Source: Plasmopara viticola (taxonomy: Eukaryota > Oomycota > Peronosporomycetes > Peronosporales > Peronosporaceae). From it: 64,000 nucleotides of DNA. A program made the translations under genes and the position numbers. Positions 21,397-33,139 of the stretch are shown in pieces. Under the pieces are notes generated by a model. The model ran no database searches. It was not told the DNA's origin and worked only from the letters and a program-made list of their open reading frames with translations. Numbering within the stretch: position 1 is the first letter of the stretch; every line of letters begins with the position of its first letter. Location: positions 1 through 64,000 of the forward strand of contig MBPM02000019.1 of NCBI GenBank assembly GCA_001695595.3, written 5' to 3'.

Positions 21397-22524
21397 ATGC
21401 ACATTTCCCGCATCGTCGCGCACGCTGCACTTGCTACAGCGATTGCCGCTTCGACGTTTTTGCCCACAGACGCCTCTTTTGGATGGACGACCGAGAGTCC
21501 CAACCAAGCAAAAGTTGCCAACCGTAATTTGGGTCCCGGTAGCGGCCTACGTGGTCCGGTTGAGCAACCTACGCTGAATGAAGATAACCAGCAAAACGAG
21601 GACGACGATAACAGTCGGATTGACGGCAGTTTGCTTGCTAGACCCCCGAGGTCAGGACCTAACACACAAAGTGGTATACCGCCTTTTGGACCTCAGAAGC
21701 CGCCTGCCAACAATCCAATCCCTGCCAACCGTCCGAATACCGAACGACCTTTTGTGGGTGGTAACCCACCTAATGGAGGTCAGATGCCGCTTGGCGATGG
21801 TCCGACCAACGATCAATCTTTCGTGGGTGGTTCACCCGTTGGAGGTCCGAAGCCGCCTGCCAAAGGTCCACCCCCCGGAGCTCCTTCAATGGCTGGTATT
21901 CCACCCGTTGGAGGTCCGATGCCGCCCGCAAACGGTCCGCTCCCCGGAGCTCCTTCAATGGCTGGTAATCCACCCTTTGGAGGTCCGAAGCCGCCTGCCA
22001 ATGGTCCCCTTGCCAATGGTCAGCTTTCTGGAGTTCCTTCAATGGCTGGTAATCCACCCGTTGGAGGTCCGATGCCGCCCACAAATGGTCCGCTCCCCGG
22101 AGCTCCTTTCATGGGTGGTATTCCGCCCATTGGAGGTCCGATGCCGCCCGCAAACGGTCCGCTCCCCGGATTTCCTTTCATGGGAGGCAATACGCCTTTC
22201 GGAGCTCCGATGCCGCCTACTATCGGTTTGATCACTGGATACGTATTGCTCAATGGAAACCCGCCTTTTGGACCTCCAATGCTGCCTCCAAATGGTCCAA
22301 TTTCTCAAAACCCTTTCCAGGGTGGTAGTCCGCCCTTTGGATCTTCGATGCCGCCTGCCAACGGTCCATTCCCCGGGCAGCCTTTCCCGAGTGGCAAACC
22401 GCCCCTTGAAGCTCCAAAGCCGCCTACCAACGGTCTAATCCCCGACCAACTTTTGCAAAAGGGTAATCCACCCCTCGGAGCTCCGATGCCACCTGTCAAC
22501 GGTCCGATCTCTGAACACCCATAA
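21397..22524 (+). CDS. Secreted Pro/Gly-rich 23-residue repeat protein, unit 5
   Basis: The shortest intact copy: 375 residues with about nine repeats. Signal peptide and leader as in the family, with small changes (TESPNQ, NLGPGSGLRG, NSRIDG). It shares with units 4, 6, 7 and 8 a one-residue-shorter repeat junction (VGGS in place of VGGNP), a three-base in-frame deletion. No cysteine. C-terminal repeats are the most conserved part across copies and end SEHP. Function unknown. Confidence 0.88.
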   Translation: MHISRIVAHAALATAIAASTFLPTDASFGWTTESPNQAKVANRNLGPGSGLRGPVEQPTLNEDNQQNEDDDNSRIDGSLLARPPRSGPNTQSGIPPFGPQKPPANNPIPANRPNTERPFVGGNPPNGGQMPLGDGPTNDQSFVGGSPVGGPKPPAKGPPPGAPSMAGIPPVGGPMPPANGPLPGAPSMAGNPPFGGPKPPANGPLANGQLSGVPSMAGNPPVGGPMPPTNGPLPGAPFMGGIPPIGGPMPPANGPLPGFPFMGGNTPFGAPMPPTIGLITGYVLLNGNPPFGPPMLPPNGPISQNPFQGGSPPFGSSMPPANGPFPGQPFPSGKPPLEAPKPPTNGLIPDQLLQKGNPPLGAPMPPVNGPISEHP

Positions 22525-24094
22525 AAGACGAACACGACCTCAAGAAGATTTTTTGTAACAACGTGAACACCCTTATGCGCTCTTCAGTGTGCCCCGTGTA
22601 AGCGATTCACCAAAGTGGCTTTGCATTTAAACTTGCTAAATATATGGAATACTGTGACTTTAAATTGTTGGGACAATGTTTGACGATGCCACCGTGCAAA
22701 TGCAAAAAATAGGGGAAAAGTAAGATCGATTTGGCTGTGCAGAGTTGAGGCCGACAACGAAATAGTTGGCTTTTGCGTAACCAAGGAAATATGTACCCAA
22801 TAAGTTCCTAGTGTAGATATCCAGTGTGGAGCTCCTAATAGTCGGCAGTCCTTGTTGTGGAGGCAAAATCCGAGTGAGGACATCAGCCGTTACACTTTCA
22901 ATATTTATTTGGGGTGAAGGGACCTGCCATCGCTTGACGGGACCAGCATACACCAAACGTATTTTTGGATCTAGGCAAATGAGTTTGCTGTACTTAGCCC
23001 TTTTGGGTTACAAATATCCTCATTGTTTCTACGTTTGGAGCCGGGTCCGTTCGATTTCGGGACTGAGTAACCTTCCACAAATGTTGATCCTAAGGAATAG
23101 ACTTTTTCTATTTGCATGAAAAGAACACCTTTGTCACGTCATTGATGGACGGGGGGAAACCGTCATATAAATGTATTTCTTAAACGAGTTGTAAGTAGTG
23201 TGTCACGTATTGATTACCGAATGGATATAGGCCATATCGTAATGTGTTTTTAGTGCCTCAGTCCGCTTGAAATGGGTAATGGGTCCATTGATAACTCCTA
23301 ATCATAAGTTGGTATGAATATTGCTACAGATCGTAAAAGCTAACCTACATATATGAGATGGAAAGCAGGAGAGCGAAAGTGACATCTCAAAGCCCGTCGG
23401 AGTCGGTTATTCCATATGTGTGCATCGCGAATATATGACGGCAATTTGTTCAGAGCTGGTTCCTCGCATCTCAAAACTGTGTCACACGACGCAGCGTCAT
23501 TCTTAGCATCGAGTCAACAACAAGAGTATCGTTAGTAATAGAGTAATAAGAAAAAAAGAAAGGAAAACTCGGATGCGTAACGAGGTTTTATGTATTTGCT
23601 TATCAGGAGAGATATTAAGTTGCACGAATGCATAGATCAAGACTTTTGCATACTATCTTGTCATTATCTTCGCCGCAAGATGGCGTGTTGGACACTTCTG
23701 CGAAAGAAAAAGCGCCTTTGGATGCGCTTTTAGTCAGAAGAACCTGCTTGCTAACTTGTTGCACACAAGATCTGCAGAAGATGCTGCTTGCTACCTTGTT
23801 GCACACAAGATCTGCAGTTACACTACATGTCGAGCTCGTTTAAAGTAGATGCGCCCCTCTGAAGCTTGATCAAAGCCTTTCGTCTAAACAGGCCCGTCCC
23901 ATACGCGAAATAATTGAGCTTTCATCACTGCATGTCTCGCTGCCCATACCACACTTGGCGGCTGACATTTCACTTCAAGTGTCGCCCCTTAATATCTGTT
24001 CCGAACACATTCTGGTGACGAGCTCCCGTGAGGTGATCTCAAGATTTGGTCGACACGATGAGAAATAGTGTGCCCCAAGACCATGCACGCATTC
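22525..24094 (+). repeat. Array spacer between units 5 and 6
   Basis: Short-class spacer with landmark GGAGCTCCTAATAGTCGG near 22828 and the doubled 40-bp segment near 23735-23815. No gene seen. Confidence 0.85.
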
Positions 24095-24110
24095 ACTCAT
24101 TCAGCAATTT
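24095..24110 (+). promoter_or_regulatory. Inr/FPR-like core promoter, unit 6
   Basis: ACTCATTCAGCAATTT, 83 bp before the ATG at 24178. The promoter is intact although the gene carries a stop. Confidence 0.72.
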
Positions 24111-24177
24111 GCTAAGCCAAGCAAACAACCTTGCTCGGGATCCTGCTTTCAATACTACCTTCCAGCCTCTTAAAAAT

Positions 24178-25290
24178 ATGCACATTTCCCGCATCGTCAC
24201 GCACGCTGCACTTGCTACAGCGATTGCCGCTTCGACGTTTTTGCCCACAGACGCCTCTTGGGGATGGACGTCCGAGAGTACCAACCAAGCAAAAGTTGCC
24301 AACCGTAATTTGGGTGCCGGTAGCGGCTTACGTGGTCCGGTTGAGCAACCTACGCTGAATGAAGATTACCAGCAAAACGAGGACGACGATAACAGTCCGA
24401 TTGACGGCAGTTCGTTTGGTGGACCCCCGAGACCAGGACCTAACACACAAAGTGGTATCCCGCCTTTTGGACCTCAGAAGCCGCCTGCCAACAATCCAAT
24501 CCCTGCCAACCGTCCGAATACCGAATAACCTTTTGTGGGTGGTAACCCACCTAATGGAGGTCAGATGCCGCTTGGCGATGGTCCGACCAACGATCAATCT
24601 TTTGTGGGTGGTTCACCCGTTGGAGGTCCGAAGCCGCCTGCCAATGGTCCGCCCCTCGGAGTTCCTTCAATGGATGGTAATCCACCCGTTAAAGGTCCGA
24701 AGCCGCCTGCCAATGGTCCGCTCCCCGGGGTTCCTTCAATGGATGGGAATCCACCCGTTGGAGGTCCGATGCCGCCTGACAATGGTCCGCTTCCCGGCGC
24801 TCCTTTCATGGGTGGTATCCCGCCCTTTGGAGGTCCGATGCCGCCCGCAAACGGTCCGCTCCCCGGAGCTCCTTTCATGGGTGGTATCCCGCCCATTGGA
24901 GGTCCGATGCCGCCCGCAAACGGTCCGCTCCCCGGATTTCCTTTCATGGGAGGCAATACGCCTTTCGGAGCTCCGATGCCGCCTACCATCGGTTTGATCA
25001 CTGGATACGTATTGCTCAATGGAAATCCGCCTTTTGGACCTCCAATGCTGCCTCCAAATGGTCCAATTTCTCAAAACCCTTTCCAGGGTGGTAGTTCGCC
25101 CTTTGGATCTTCGATGCCGCCTGCCAACGGTCCATTCCCCGGGGAGCCTTTCCCGAGTGGCAAACCGCCCCTTGAAGCTCCAAAGCCGCCTACCAAAGGT
25201 CCGATCCCCGACCAACCTTTGCAAAAGGGTAATCCACCCCTCGGTGCTCCGATGCCACCTGTCAACGGTCCGATCTCTGAACACCCATAA
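24178..25290 (+). pseudogene. Secreted repeat protein, unit 6, nonsense mutation
   Basis: Signal peptide and leader are normal, but at 24526-24528 the codon is TAA where the other copies have CAA (context ACCGAATAACC instead of ACCGAACAACC). The predicted product ends after 116 residues, before the repeat domain. After the stop the frame is open and undamaged to 25290, with about nine repeats and the usual SEHP end. The only visible lesion is therefore a single base change, and inactivation is probably recent. Translation of just the leader would give a small secreted acidic peptide. Confidence 0.85.
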
Positions 25291-26852
25291 AAGACGAACA
25301 CGACCTCAAGAAGATTTTTTGTTTCAACGTGAACACCCTTATGCGCTCTTCAGTGTGCCCAGTGTAGCGATTCACCAAAGTGGCTTTGCATTTAAACTTG
25401 CTAAATATATGGAATACTGTGACTTTAAATTGTTGGGACAATGTTTGACGACAACGTGCAAATGCAAACAGGAGAAAAGTAAGATCGATTTGGCTGTGCA
25501 GAGTTGAGGCCGACAATGAAATAGTTGGCTTTTGCGTAACCAAGGTAGTATGTACCCAATAAGTTCCTAGTGTAGATATCCAGTGTGGAGCTCCTAATAG
25601 TCGGCAGCCCTTGTTGTGGCGGCAAAACCCGAGCGAGGACATCAGCCGTAACACTTTCAATATCTATTTGGGGTGAAGGGAACTGCCATCGCTTGACGGG
25701 ACTAGCATACAGTAAACGTATTTTTGGATCTAGGCAAATGAGTTTGCTGTACTTAGCCCTTTTGGGTTACAAATATCTTCGTTGTTTCTACGTGTGGAGC
25801 CGGGTCCGTTCGAATTCGGGGCTGAGTAACCTTCCACAAATGTTGATCCTAAGGAATAGACTTTTTCTATTTGCATGAAAAGAACACCTTTGTCACGTAA
25901 TTGATGGACGGGGGGAAACCGTCATATAAATGTATTTCTTAAACGAGTTGTAAGTAGTGTGTCACGTATTGATTACCGAATGGATATAGGCCATATCGTA
26001 ATGTGTTTTTAGTGCCTCAGTCCGCTTGAAATGGGTAATGGGTCCATTGATAACTCCTAATCATAAGTTGGTATGATAATTGCTACAGATCGTAAAAGCT
26101 AACCTACATATATGAGATGGAAAGCAGGAGAGCGAAATTGACATCTCAAAGCCCGTCGGAGTCGGTTATTCCATATGTGTGCATCGCGAATATATGACGG
26201 CAATTTGTTTAAATCTGAGTCCTTGCATCTCAAAACTGTGTCACACGACGCAGCGTCATTCCTAGCATCGAGTCAAGAACAAGAGTATCGTTCGTAATAG
26301 AGTAATAAGAAAAAATGAAAGGAAAACTCGGATGCGTAACGAGATTTTATGTATTTGCTTATCAGGAGAGATATTAAGTTGCACGAAGCAGAGATCCAGA
26401 CTTTCGCATCCTATCTTGTCATTATCTTCGCCGTAAGATGGCGTGTTGGACACTTTTGCGAAAGAAGAAGAGCCTTTGGATGCGCTTTTAGTCAGAAGAT
26501 GCTGCTTGCTACCTTGTTGCACACAAGATCTGCAGAAGATGCTGCTTACTCCCTTGTTGCACACAAGATCTGCACTTACACTACATGTCGAGCTCGTTTA
26601 AAGTAGATGCGCCCCTCTGGAGCTTGATCAAAGCCTTTCGTCTAAACAGGCCCGTTCCATACGCGAAATAATTGAGCTTTCATCACTGCATGTCTCGCTG
26701 CCCATACCACACTTGGCGGCTGACATTTAACTTCAAGTGTCGCCCCTTAATATCTGTTCCGAACACATTCTGGTGACGAGCTCCCGTGAGGTGATCTCAA
26801 GATTTGGTCGACATGATGAGAAATCGTGTGCCCCAAGACCGAGCACCCATTC
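25291..26852 (+). repeat. Array spacer between units 6 and 7
   Basis: Short-class spacer, landmark GGAGCTCCTAATAGTCGG near 25587. It contains the doubled 40-bp segment near 26495-26575. No gene seen. Confidence 0.85.
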
Positions 26853-26868
26853 ACTCATTCAGCAATTT
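26853..26868 (+). promoter_or_regulatory. Inr/FPR-like core promoter, unit 7
   Basis: ACTCATTCAGCAATTT, 83 bp before the ATG at 26936. Confidence 0.75.
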
Positions 26869-26935
26869 GCTAAGCCAAGCAAACAACTTTGCTCGGGAAC
26901 CTGCTTTTAATACTGCTTTTCTGCCTCTTAAAAAC

Positions 26936-28183
26936 ATGCACATTTCCCGCATCGTCGCGCACGCTGCACTTGCTACAGCGATTGCCGCTTCGACGTTTTT
27001 GCCCACAGACGCCTCTTTTGGATGGACGACCGAGAGTACCAACCAAGCAAAAGTTGCCAACCGTAATTTGGGTGCCGGTAGCGGCCTACGTGGTCCGGTT
27101 GAGCAACCTACGCTGAATGAAGATTACCAGCAAAACGAGGACGACGATAACAGTCCGATTGACGGCAGTTCGTTTGGTGGACCCCCGAGACCAGGGCCTA
27201 ACACACAAAGTGGTATCCCGCCTTTTGGACCTCAGAAGCCGCCTGCCAACAATACAATCCCTGCCAACCGTCTGAATACCGAACAACCTTTTGTGGGTGG
27301 TACCCCACCTAATGGAGGTCAGATGCCGCTTGGCGATGGTCCGACCAACAAACAATCTTTTGTGGGTGGTTCACCCGTTGGAGGTCCGAAGCCGCCTGCC
27401 AATGGTCCGCCCCTAGGAGTTCCTTCAATGGCTGGTAATCCACCCCTAGGAGGTCCGATGCCGCCTGCCAATGGTCCGCTCCCCGAAGTTCCTTCAATGG
27501 ATGGTAATCCACCCGTTGGAGGTCCGAAGCCTCCTGCCAATGGTCCGCTCCCCGGAGTTTCTTCAATGGATGGTAATCCACCCGTTGGAGGTCCGATGCC
27601 GCCTGCCAATGGTCGGCTCCCTGAAGTTCCTTCAATGGCTGGTAATCCACCCCTTGGAGGTCCGATGCCGCCTGCCAATGGTCCGCTCCCCGGAGCTCCT
27701 TTCATGGGTGGTATCTCGCCCATTCGAGGTCCGATGCCGCCCGCAAACGGTCCGCTCCCTGGAGCTCCTTTCATGGGTAGTATCCCGCCCATTGGAGGTC
27801 CGATGCCGCCCGCAAACGGTCCGCTCCCCGGATTTCCTTTCATGGGAGGCAATACGCCTTTCGGAGCTCCGATGCCGCCTACCATCGGTTTGATCACTGG
27901 ATACGTATTGCTCAATGGAAATCCGCCTTTTGGATCTCCAATGCTGCCTCCAAATGGTCCAATTTCTCAAAACCCTCTCCAGGGTGGTAGTTCGCCCTTT
28001 GGATCTTCGATGCCGCCTGCCAACGGTCCATTCCCCGGGCAGCCTTTCCCGAGTAGCAAACCGCCCCTTGCTCCAAAGCCGCCTACCAAAGGTCCGATCC
28101 CCGACCAACCTTTGCAAAAGGGAAATCCGCCACTCGGAGCTCCGATGCCACCTGTCAACGGTCCGATCTCTGAACACCCATAA
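26936..28183 (+). CDS. Secreted Pro/Gly-rich 23-residue repeat protein, unit 7
   Basis: Encodes 415 residues with about 11 repeats. Its 5' leader sequence (CAAACAACTTTGCTCGGGAACC) groups it with units 1 and 8 rather than 2-6. Specific changes include TNKQS for TNDQS, PEVPSM variants in two repeats, and a three-base deletion that turns PPLEAPKPP into PPLAPKPP. All differences in length are multiples of three, consistent with coding constraint. No cysteine. C-terminus SEHP. Function unknown. Confidence 0.88.
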   Translation: MHISRIVAHAALATAIAASTFLPTDASFGWTTESTNQAKVANRNLGAGSGLRGPVEQPTLNEDYQQNEDDDNSPIDGSSFGGPPRPGPNTQSGIPPFGPQKPPANNTIPANRLNTEQPFVGGTPPNGGQMPLGDGPTNKQSFVGGSPVGGPKPPANGPPLGVPSMAGNPPLGGPMPPANGPLPEVPSMDGNPPVGGPKPPANGPLPGVSSMDGNPPVGGPMPPANGRLPEVPSMAGNPPLGGPMPPANGPLPGAPFMGGISPIRGPMPPANGPLPGAPFMGSIPPIGGPMPPANGPLPGFPFMGGNTPFGAPMPPTIGLITGYVLLNGNPPFGSPMLPPNGPISQNPLQGGSSPFGSSMPPANGPFPGQPFPSSKPPLAPKPPTKGPIPDQPLQKGNPPLGAPMPPVNGPISEHP

Positions 28184-29927
28184 AAGACGAACACGACCTC
28201 AAGGAAGTTTATGTGTAACAACGTGAACACCCTTATGCGCTCTTCAGTGTGCCCAGTGTAAGCGATTCACCAAAGTGGCTTCAATACGATTCGCGTTTAA
28301 CCTTGCTAAATATATGAAATACTGTCACTTTAAATTGTTGGGACAATATTTGACAATGCCGTCGTATTCTCTCGGGTCATATTTCACTTGTTTAATGTTC
28401 TAGCTATTGTTAAATTTGGAAGCATTTGATTATCAAAGAAATTATCTATAGCAAGAAACGAGAGATCGAATTAAGCTCATTGTGCAGTTCCCTTGTGACT
28501 CGAAATTTTTCCAATATACAACGTGCAAATGCAAACAGGAGAAAAGTAAGATCGGATTGGCTATGCAGAATTAAAGCCGACAGCAAATTGTTGGCTTTTA
28601 CGTAACCAAGGTAGTATGTACCCAATATATTCCTAGTGTAAATATCCAGTGTGGAGCTCCTAATAGTCGGCAGCCCTTGTTGTGGAGGCAAAATCCGAGT
28701 GAGGACATCAGCCGTTACACTTTTAATATCTAATCGGGGGGAAAGGGAACTGCCACCGCTTGACGGGACCAGCATACAGCAAACGTATTTTAGGATCCAG
28801 GCAAATGAGTTTGCTGTACTTAGCCCCGTTGAGTTACATATACCCTTGTTGTTTCTACGTGTGGAGCCGGGTTCGTTCAAATTTGGGGCTGAGTAACCTT
28901 CTACAAATATTGATCCAAAGGTTTAGACTTTTTCTATTTGCATGAAAAGAACACCTTTGTCAAGTCATTGATGGACAGGGGAGGGGGAAACCGTCATATA
29001 AATGTATTTCTTAAACGAGTTGTAAGTAGTGTGTCACGTATTGATTACCGAATGGATATAGGCCATATCATAGTGTAATTTTAGTGCATCGGTCCGCTTG
29101 AAATGGGTAATGGGTCCATTGATAATCCTTAGTTATAAGTTGGTATGATTATTGCTACAGATCGCAATAGCTAACCTACATATATGAGATGGGTAGCAGA
29201 AGAGCGAAATTGGCATCTTAAAGTGCGTCAGAGTCGGTGATTCCATATGTGTGCATCGCGAATATATGACGGCAATTTGTTTAAAACTGAGTCCTTGCAT
29301 CTCAAAACTGTGTCACACGAGGCAGCGTAGTTCCTAGCGTCGAGTCAACAACAAGAATATCGTTAGTGATAGAGTTATCCGAAAAAATGAAAGGAAAACT
29401 TGGATGCGTAACGAGGTTTTATGTATTTGCTTATCAGGAGAGATATTTTGTTGCACAGCTGCAAAGATTTAGACTTTTGCACGATTTATACTATCCTCTC
29501 AATATCTTCGCCGTAAGATTGCGTGTTGGACACTTCTGCGAAAGAAAAGGCGTCTTTGAATGCGTCGTTACTCAGAAAATGCTGCTTGCTACCTTGTTGC
29601 ACCCATGATCTGCACTTCCGCACCGAGACTTTACGCTATATGTCGAGCTTTTTTAATTAAATGAGTCATTCCGGAGCCTGTTCATCGACTTTCGTCTTAA
29701 CAGGGCCGTCAGATACGCGAATAATAGAGCTTTCATCACTAAATGTCTCGCTGCCCATATTACGCTTGGCGGCTGACAATCGACTTTAAGTATCGTAGAC
29801 CTCAAACTGTAGAAGCACCCCTTAATATCTGTTCCGTACACATCCTGGTGACGAGCTCCAGTGAGAAGATCTCAAGATTTGGTCGACATGATGAGAAATC
29901 GTGTGCTTCAAGACCGAGCACCCATTC
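28184..29927 (+). repeat. Array spacer between units 7 and 8
   Basis: Long-class spacer, with the extra block at about 28355-28510 in a shortened form. Landmark GGAGCTCCTAATAGTCGG near 28653. The part just upstream of unit 8 is closest to the region upstream of unit 1. No gene seen. Confidence 0.85.
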
Positions 29928-29943
29928 ACTCATTCAGCAATTT
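29928..29943 (+). promoter_or_regulatory. Inr/FPR-like core promoter, unit 8
   Basis: ACTCATTCAGCAATTT, 83 bp before the ATG at 30011. Confidence 0.75.
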
Positions 29944-30010
29944 GCTAAGCCAAGCAAACAACTTTGCTCGGGAACCTGCTTTTAATACTGCCTTTCAGCC
30001 TCTTAAAAAC

Positions 30011-31414
30011 ATGCACATTTCCCGCATCGTCGCGCACGCTGCACTTGCTACAGCGATTGCCGCTTCGACGTTTTTGCGCACAGACGCCTCTTTTGGATGG
30101 ACGACCGAGAGTACCAACCAAGCAAAAGTTGCCAACCGTAATTTGGGTGCCGGTAGCGGCCTACGTGGTCCGGTTGAGCAACCTACGCTGAATGAAGATT
30201 ACCAGCAAAACGAGGACGACGATAACAGTCCGATTGACGGCAGTTCGTTTGGTGGACCCCCGAGGTCAGTACCTAACACACAAAGTGGTATCCCGCCTTT
30301 TGGACCTCAGAAGCCGCCTGCCAACAATCCAATCCCTGCCAACCGTCCGAATACCGAACAACCTTTTGTGGGTGGTAACCCACCTAATGGAGGTCAGATG
30401 CCGCTTGGCGATGGTCCGACCAACGATCAATCTTTCGTGGGTGGTTCACCCCTTGGAGGTCCGAAGCCGCCTGCCAATGGTCCGCCCTCCGGAGTTCCTT
30501 CAATGGCTGGTATTCCACCCGTTGGAGGTCCAAAGCCGCCTGCCAATGGTCCGCTCCCCGGAGCTCCTTCAATGGCTGGTAATCCACCCCTTGGAGGTCC
30601 GAAGCCGCCTGCCAATGGTCCCCTTGCCAATGGTCAGCTTCCTGAAGTTCCTTCAATGGCTGGTAATCCACCCCTTGGAGGTCCGAAACCGCCTGCCAAT
30701 GGTCCGCCCCCCGGCGTTCCTTCAATGGCTGGTATTCCACCCGTTGGAGGTCCAAAGCCGCCTGCCAATGGTCCGCTCCCCGGAGCTCCTTCAATGGCTG
30801 GTAATCCACCCCTTGGAGGTCCGATGCCGCCTGCCAATGGTCCGCTCCCTGGAGTTCCTTCAATGGCTGGTAATCCATCCCTTGGAGCTCCGATGCCGCC
30901 TGACAATGGTCCGCTCCCCGGCGCTCCTTTCATGGGTGGTATCCCGCCCATTGGAGGTCCGATGCCGCCCACAAACGGTCCGCTCCCCGGCGCTCCTTTC
31001 ATGGGTGGTATCCCGCCCATTGGAGGTCCGATGCCGCCCGCAAACGGTCCGCTCCCCGGATTTCCTTTCATGGGAGGCAATACGCCTATCGGAGCTCCGA
31101 TGCCGCCTACTATCGGTTTGATCACTGGATTCGTACTGCTCAATGGAAACCCGCCTTTTGGACCTCCAATGCTGCCTCCAAATGGTCCAATTTCTCAAAA
31201 CCCTTTCCAGGGTGGTAGTCCGCCCTTTGGATCTTCGATGCCGCCTGCCAACGGTCCATTCCCCGGGCAGCCTTTCCCGAGTGGCAAACCGCCCCTTGAA
31301 GCTCCAAAGCCGCCTACCAAAGGTCCGATCCCCGACCAACCTTTGCAAAAGGGTAATCCACCCCTCGAAGCTCCGATGCCATCTGTCAACGGTCCGATCT
31401 CTGAACACCCATAA
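30011..31414 (+). CDS. Secreted Pro/Gly-rich 23-residue repeat protein, unit 8
   Basis: Encodes 467 residues with about 13 repeats. Signal peptide has STFLRTDAS in place of STFLPTDAS. The leader is like units 1 and 7, whereas the repeat domain is mosaic: its first half has the AGIPPV/AGNPPL alternation of units 2 and 3. This suggests gene conversion or unequal exchange between distant copies. C-terminal repeats show PPLEAPMPS and end SEHP. No cysteine. Function unknown. Confidence 0.88.
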   Translation: MHISRIVAHAALATAIAASTFLRTDASFGWTTESTNQAKVANRNLGAGSGLRGPVEQPTLNEDYQQNEDDDNSPIDGSSFGGPPRSVPNTQSGIPPFGPQKPPANNPIPANRPNTEQPFVGGNPPNGGQMPLGDGPTNDQSFVGGSPLGGPKPPANGPPSGVPSMAGIPPVGGPKPPANGPLPGAPSMAGNPPLGGPKPPANGPLANGQLPEVPSMAGNPPLGGPKPPANGPPPGVPSMAGIPPVGGPKPPANGPLPGAPSMAGNPPLGGPMPPANGPLPGVPSMAGNPSLGAPMPPDNGPLPGAPFMGGIPPIGGPMPPTNGPLPGAPFMGGIPPIGGPMPPANGPLPGFPFMGGNTPIGAPMPPTIGLITGFVLLNGNPPFGPPMLPPNGPISQNPFQGGSPPFGSSMPPANGPFPGQPFPSGKPPLEAPKPPTKGPIPDQPLQKGNPPLEAPMPSVNGPISEHP

Positions 31415-32880
31415 AAAACGAACACGACCTCAAGAAGTTTATGCGTAACAACGTGAACACCCTTATGCGCTCTTCAGTGTGCCCAGTGTAGCGATTCACC
31501 AAAGTGGCTTTGCATTTAAACTTGCTAAATATATGGAATACTGTGACTTTAAATTGTTGGGACAATGTTTGACGATGCCAACGTGCAAATGCAAAAAATA
31601 GGAGAAAAATAAGATCGATTTGGCTGTGCAGAGTTGAGGCCGACAATGAAATAGTTGGCTTTTGCGTAACCAAGGTAGTATGTACCCAATAAGTTCCTAG
31701 TGTAGATATCCAGTGTGGAGCTCCTAATAGTCGGCAGTCCTTGTTGTGGCGGAAAAAACCGAGCGAGGGCATCAGCCGTTACGCTTTCAATATTTATTTG
31801 GGGTGAAGGGAACTGCCATCGCCTGACGGGACCAGCATACAGCTAACGTATTTTTGGATCTAGGCAAATGAGTTTGCTGTACTTAGCCCTTTTGGGTTAC
31901 AAATATCTTCGTTGTTTCTACGTGTGGAGCCGGGTCCGTTCAAATTTGGGGCTGAGTAACCTTCTACAAATATTGATCCAATGGCTTAGACTTTTTCTAT
32001 TTGCATGAAAAGGACACCTTTGCCAAGTCATTGATGGACAGGGGAGGGGGAAACCGTCATACAAATGTATTTTTTAAACGAGTTGTAAGTAGTGTGCCAC
32101 GTGTTGATTACCGAATGGATATAGGCCATATCATAGTGTGTTTTTAGTGCATCAGTCCGCTTGAAATGGGTAATGGGTCCATTGCTAATTCCTAATCATA
32201 AGTTGGTATGATTATTGCTACGGATCGTAATAGCGAACCTACATATATGAGATAAGAAGCAGGAGAGCGAAATTGGCATCTTAAAGTCCGTCGGAGTCGG
32301 CTATTCCATATGTGTGCATCGCGAATATATGACGGCAATTTGTTTAAAAGTGAGTTTTCGCGTTCGAAAACTGTGTCATACGAGGCAGCGTCGTCTCACG
32401 CGCCGAGTCAACAACAAGAGCATCGTTAGCAATAGAGTTAGAAAAAATGAAAGGAAAACACGGATGCATAACGAGATTTTATGTATTTGCTTATCAGGAG
32501 AGAAATTTTGTTGCACGCCTGCAAAGATTAAGACTTTCGCGCAATTCATACCATCTTCTCATTATCTTCGCCGCAAGATTGCGTGTTAGACACTTATGCA
32601 AACGAAAAAGGCCTTTGGATGCGTTTTTTCTCAGTAGATGTTGCTTGTTACCTTTGTTGCAACCAAGGTCTGCACTTCCATACCGAGAATTTACACTTGA
32701 TGTCGATCTTGTTTAAAGTGAATGCACTCCTCCGATGTTTTTTTGACGACTTTCATCCTAACAGCCCTGTTCGGTACGCAGATAATTGTGCTTTTATCAC
32801 TAAATATCTCGCTGACCATACTAAACCAAGCGGCTGACAATCGATTTTAAGCATCTTAGACAGTGTGCCCCACGATCTTC
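31415..32880 (+). repeat. Array spacer after unit 8
   Basis: Spacer homologous to the others, landmark GGAGCTCCTAATAGTCGG near 31711. Divergence from the other copies increases beyond about 32300. No gene seen. Confidence 0.8.
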
Positions 32881-33130
32881 TCTCATTCAGCAATTTGCTA
32901 AGCCAAGCAATCAACTTTGCTTATCGGACCCTGATTCTGTACTATGTCTCATTGCTTTACAACCACGAACATTTCTCGGTCGGTCGCGCACGCTGAACTT
33001 CCGACAGCAATCGTCGCTCAGACGCTGTCGCCTACAGACGCCGCTCCAAAATGAAGACGACCAAAAGCATCAACGAAGAGAATGCCGTCTACCACGCAAG
33101 TTGGGTGCTTGTAGCCGCTTGCGTGGTTCA
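32881..33130 (+). pseudogene. Relic of a ninth array unit (promoter and 5' end)
   Basis: CTCATTCAGCAATTTGCTAAGCCAAG matches the promoter/leader region and is followed by a decayed version of the signal-peptide region (CGCGCACGCTGAACTTCC) and leader, with substitutions and indels. Recognisable similarity stops near 33130, where Gypsy sequence starts. The repeat domain is gone. It marks the right end of the array. Confidence 0.75.
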
Positions 33131-33139
33131 CTTCTTTGC

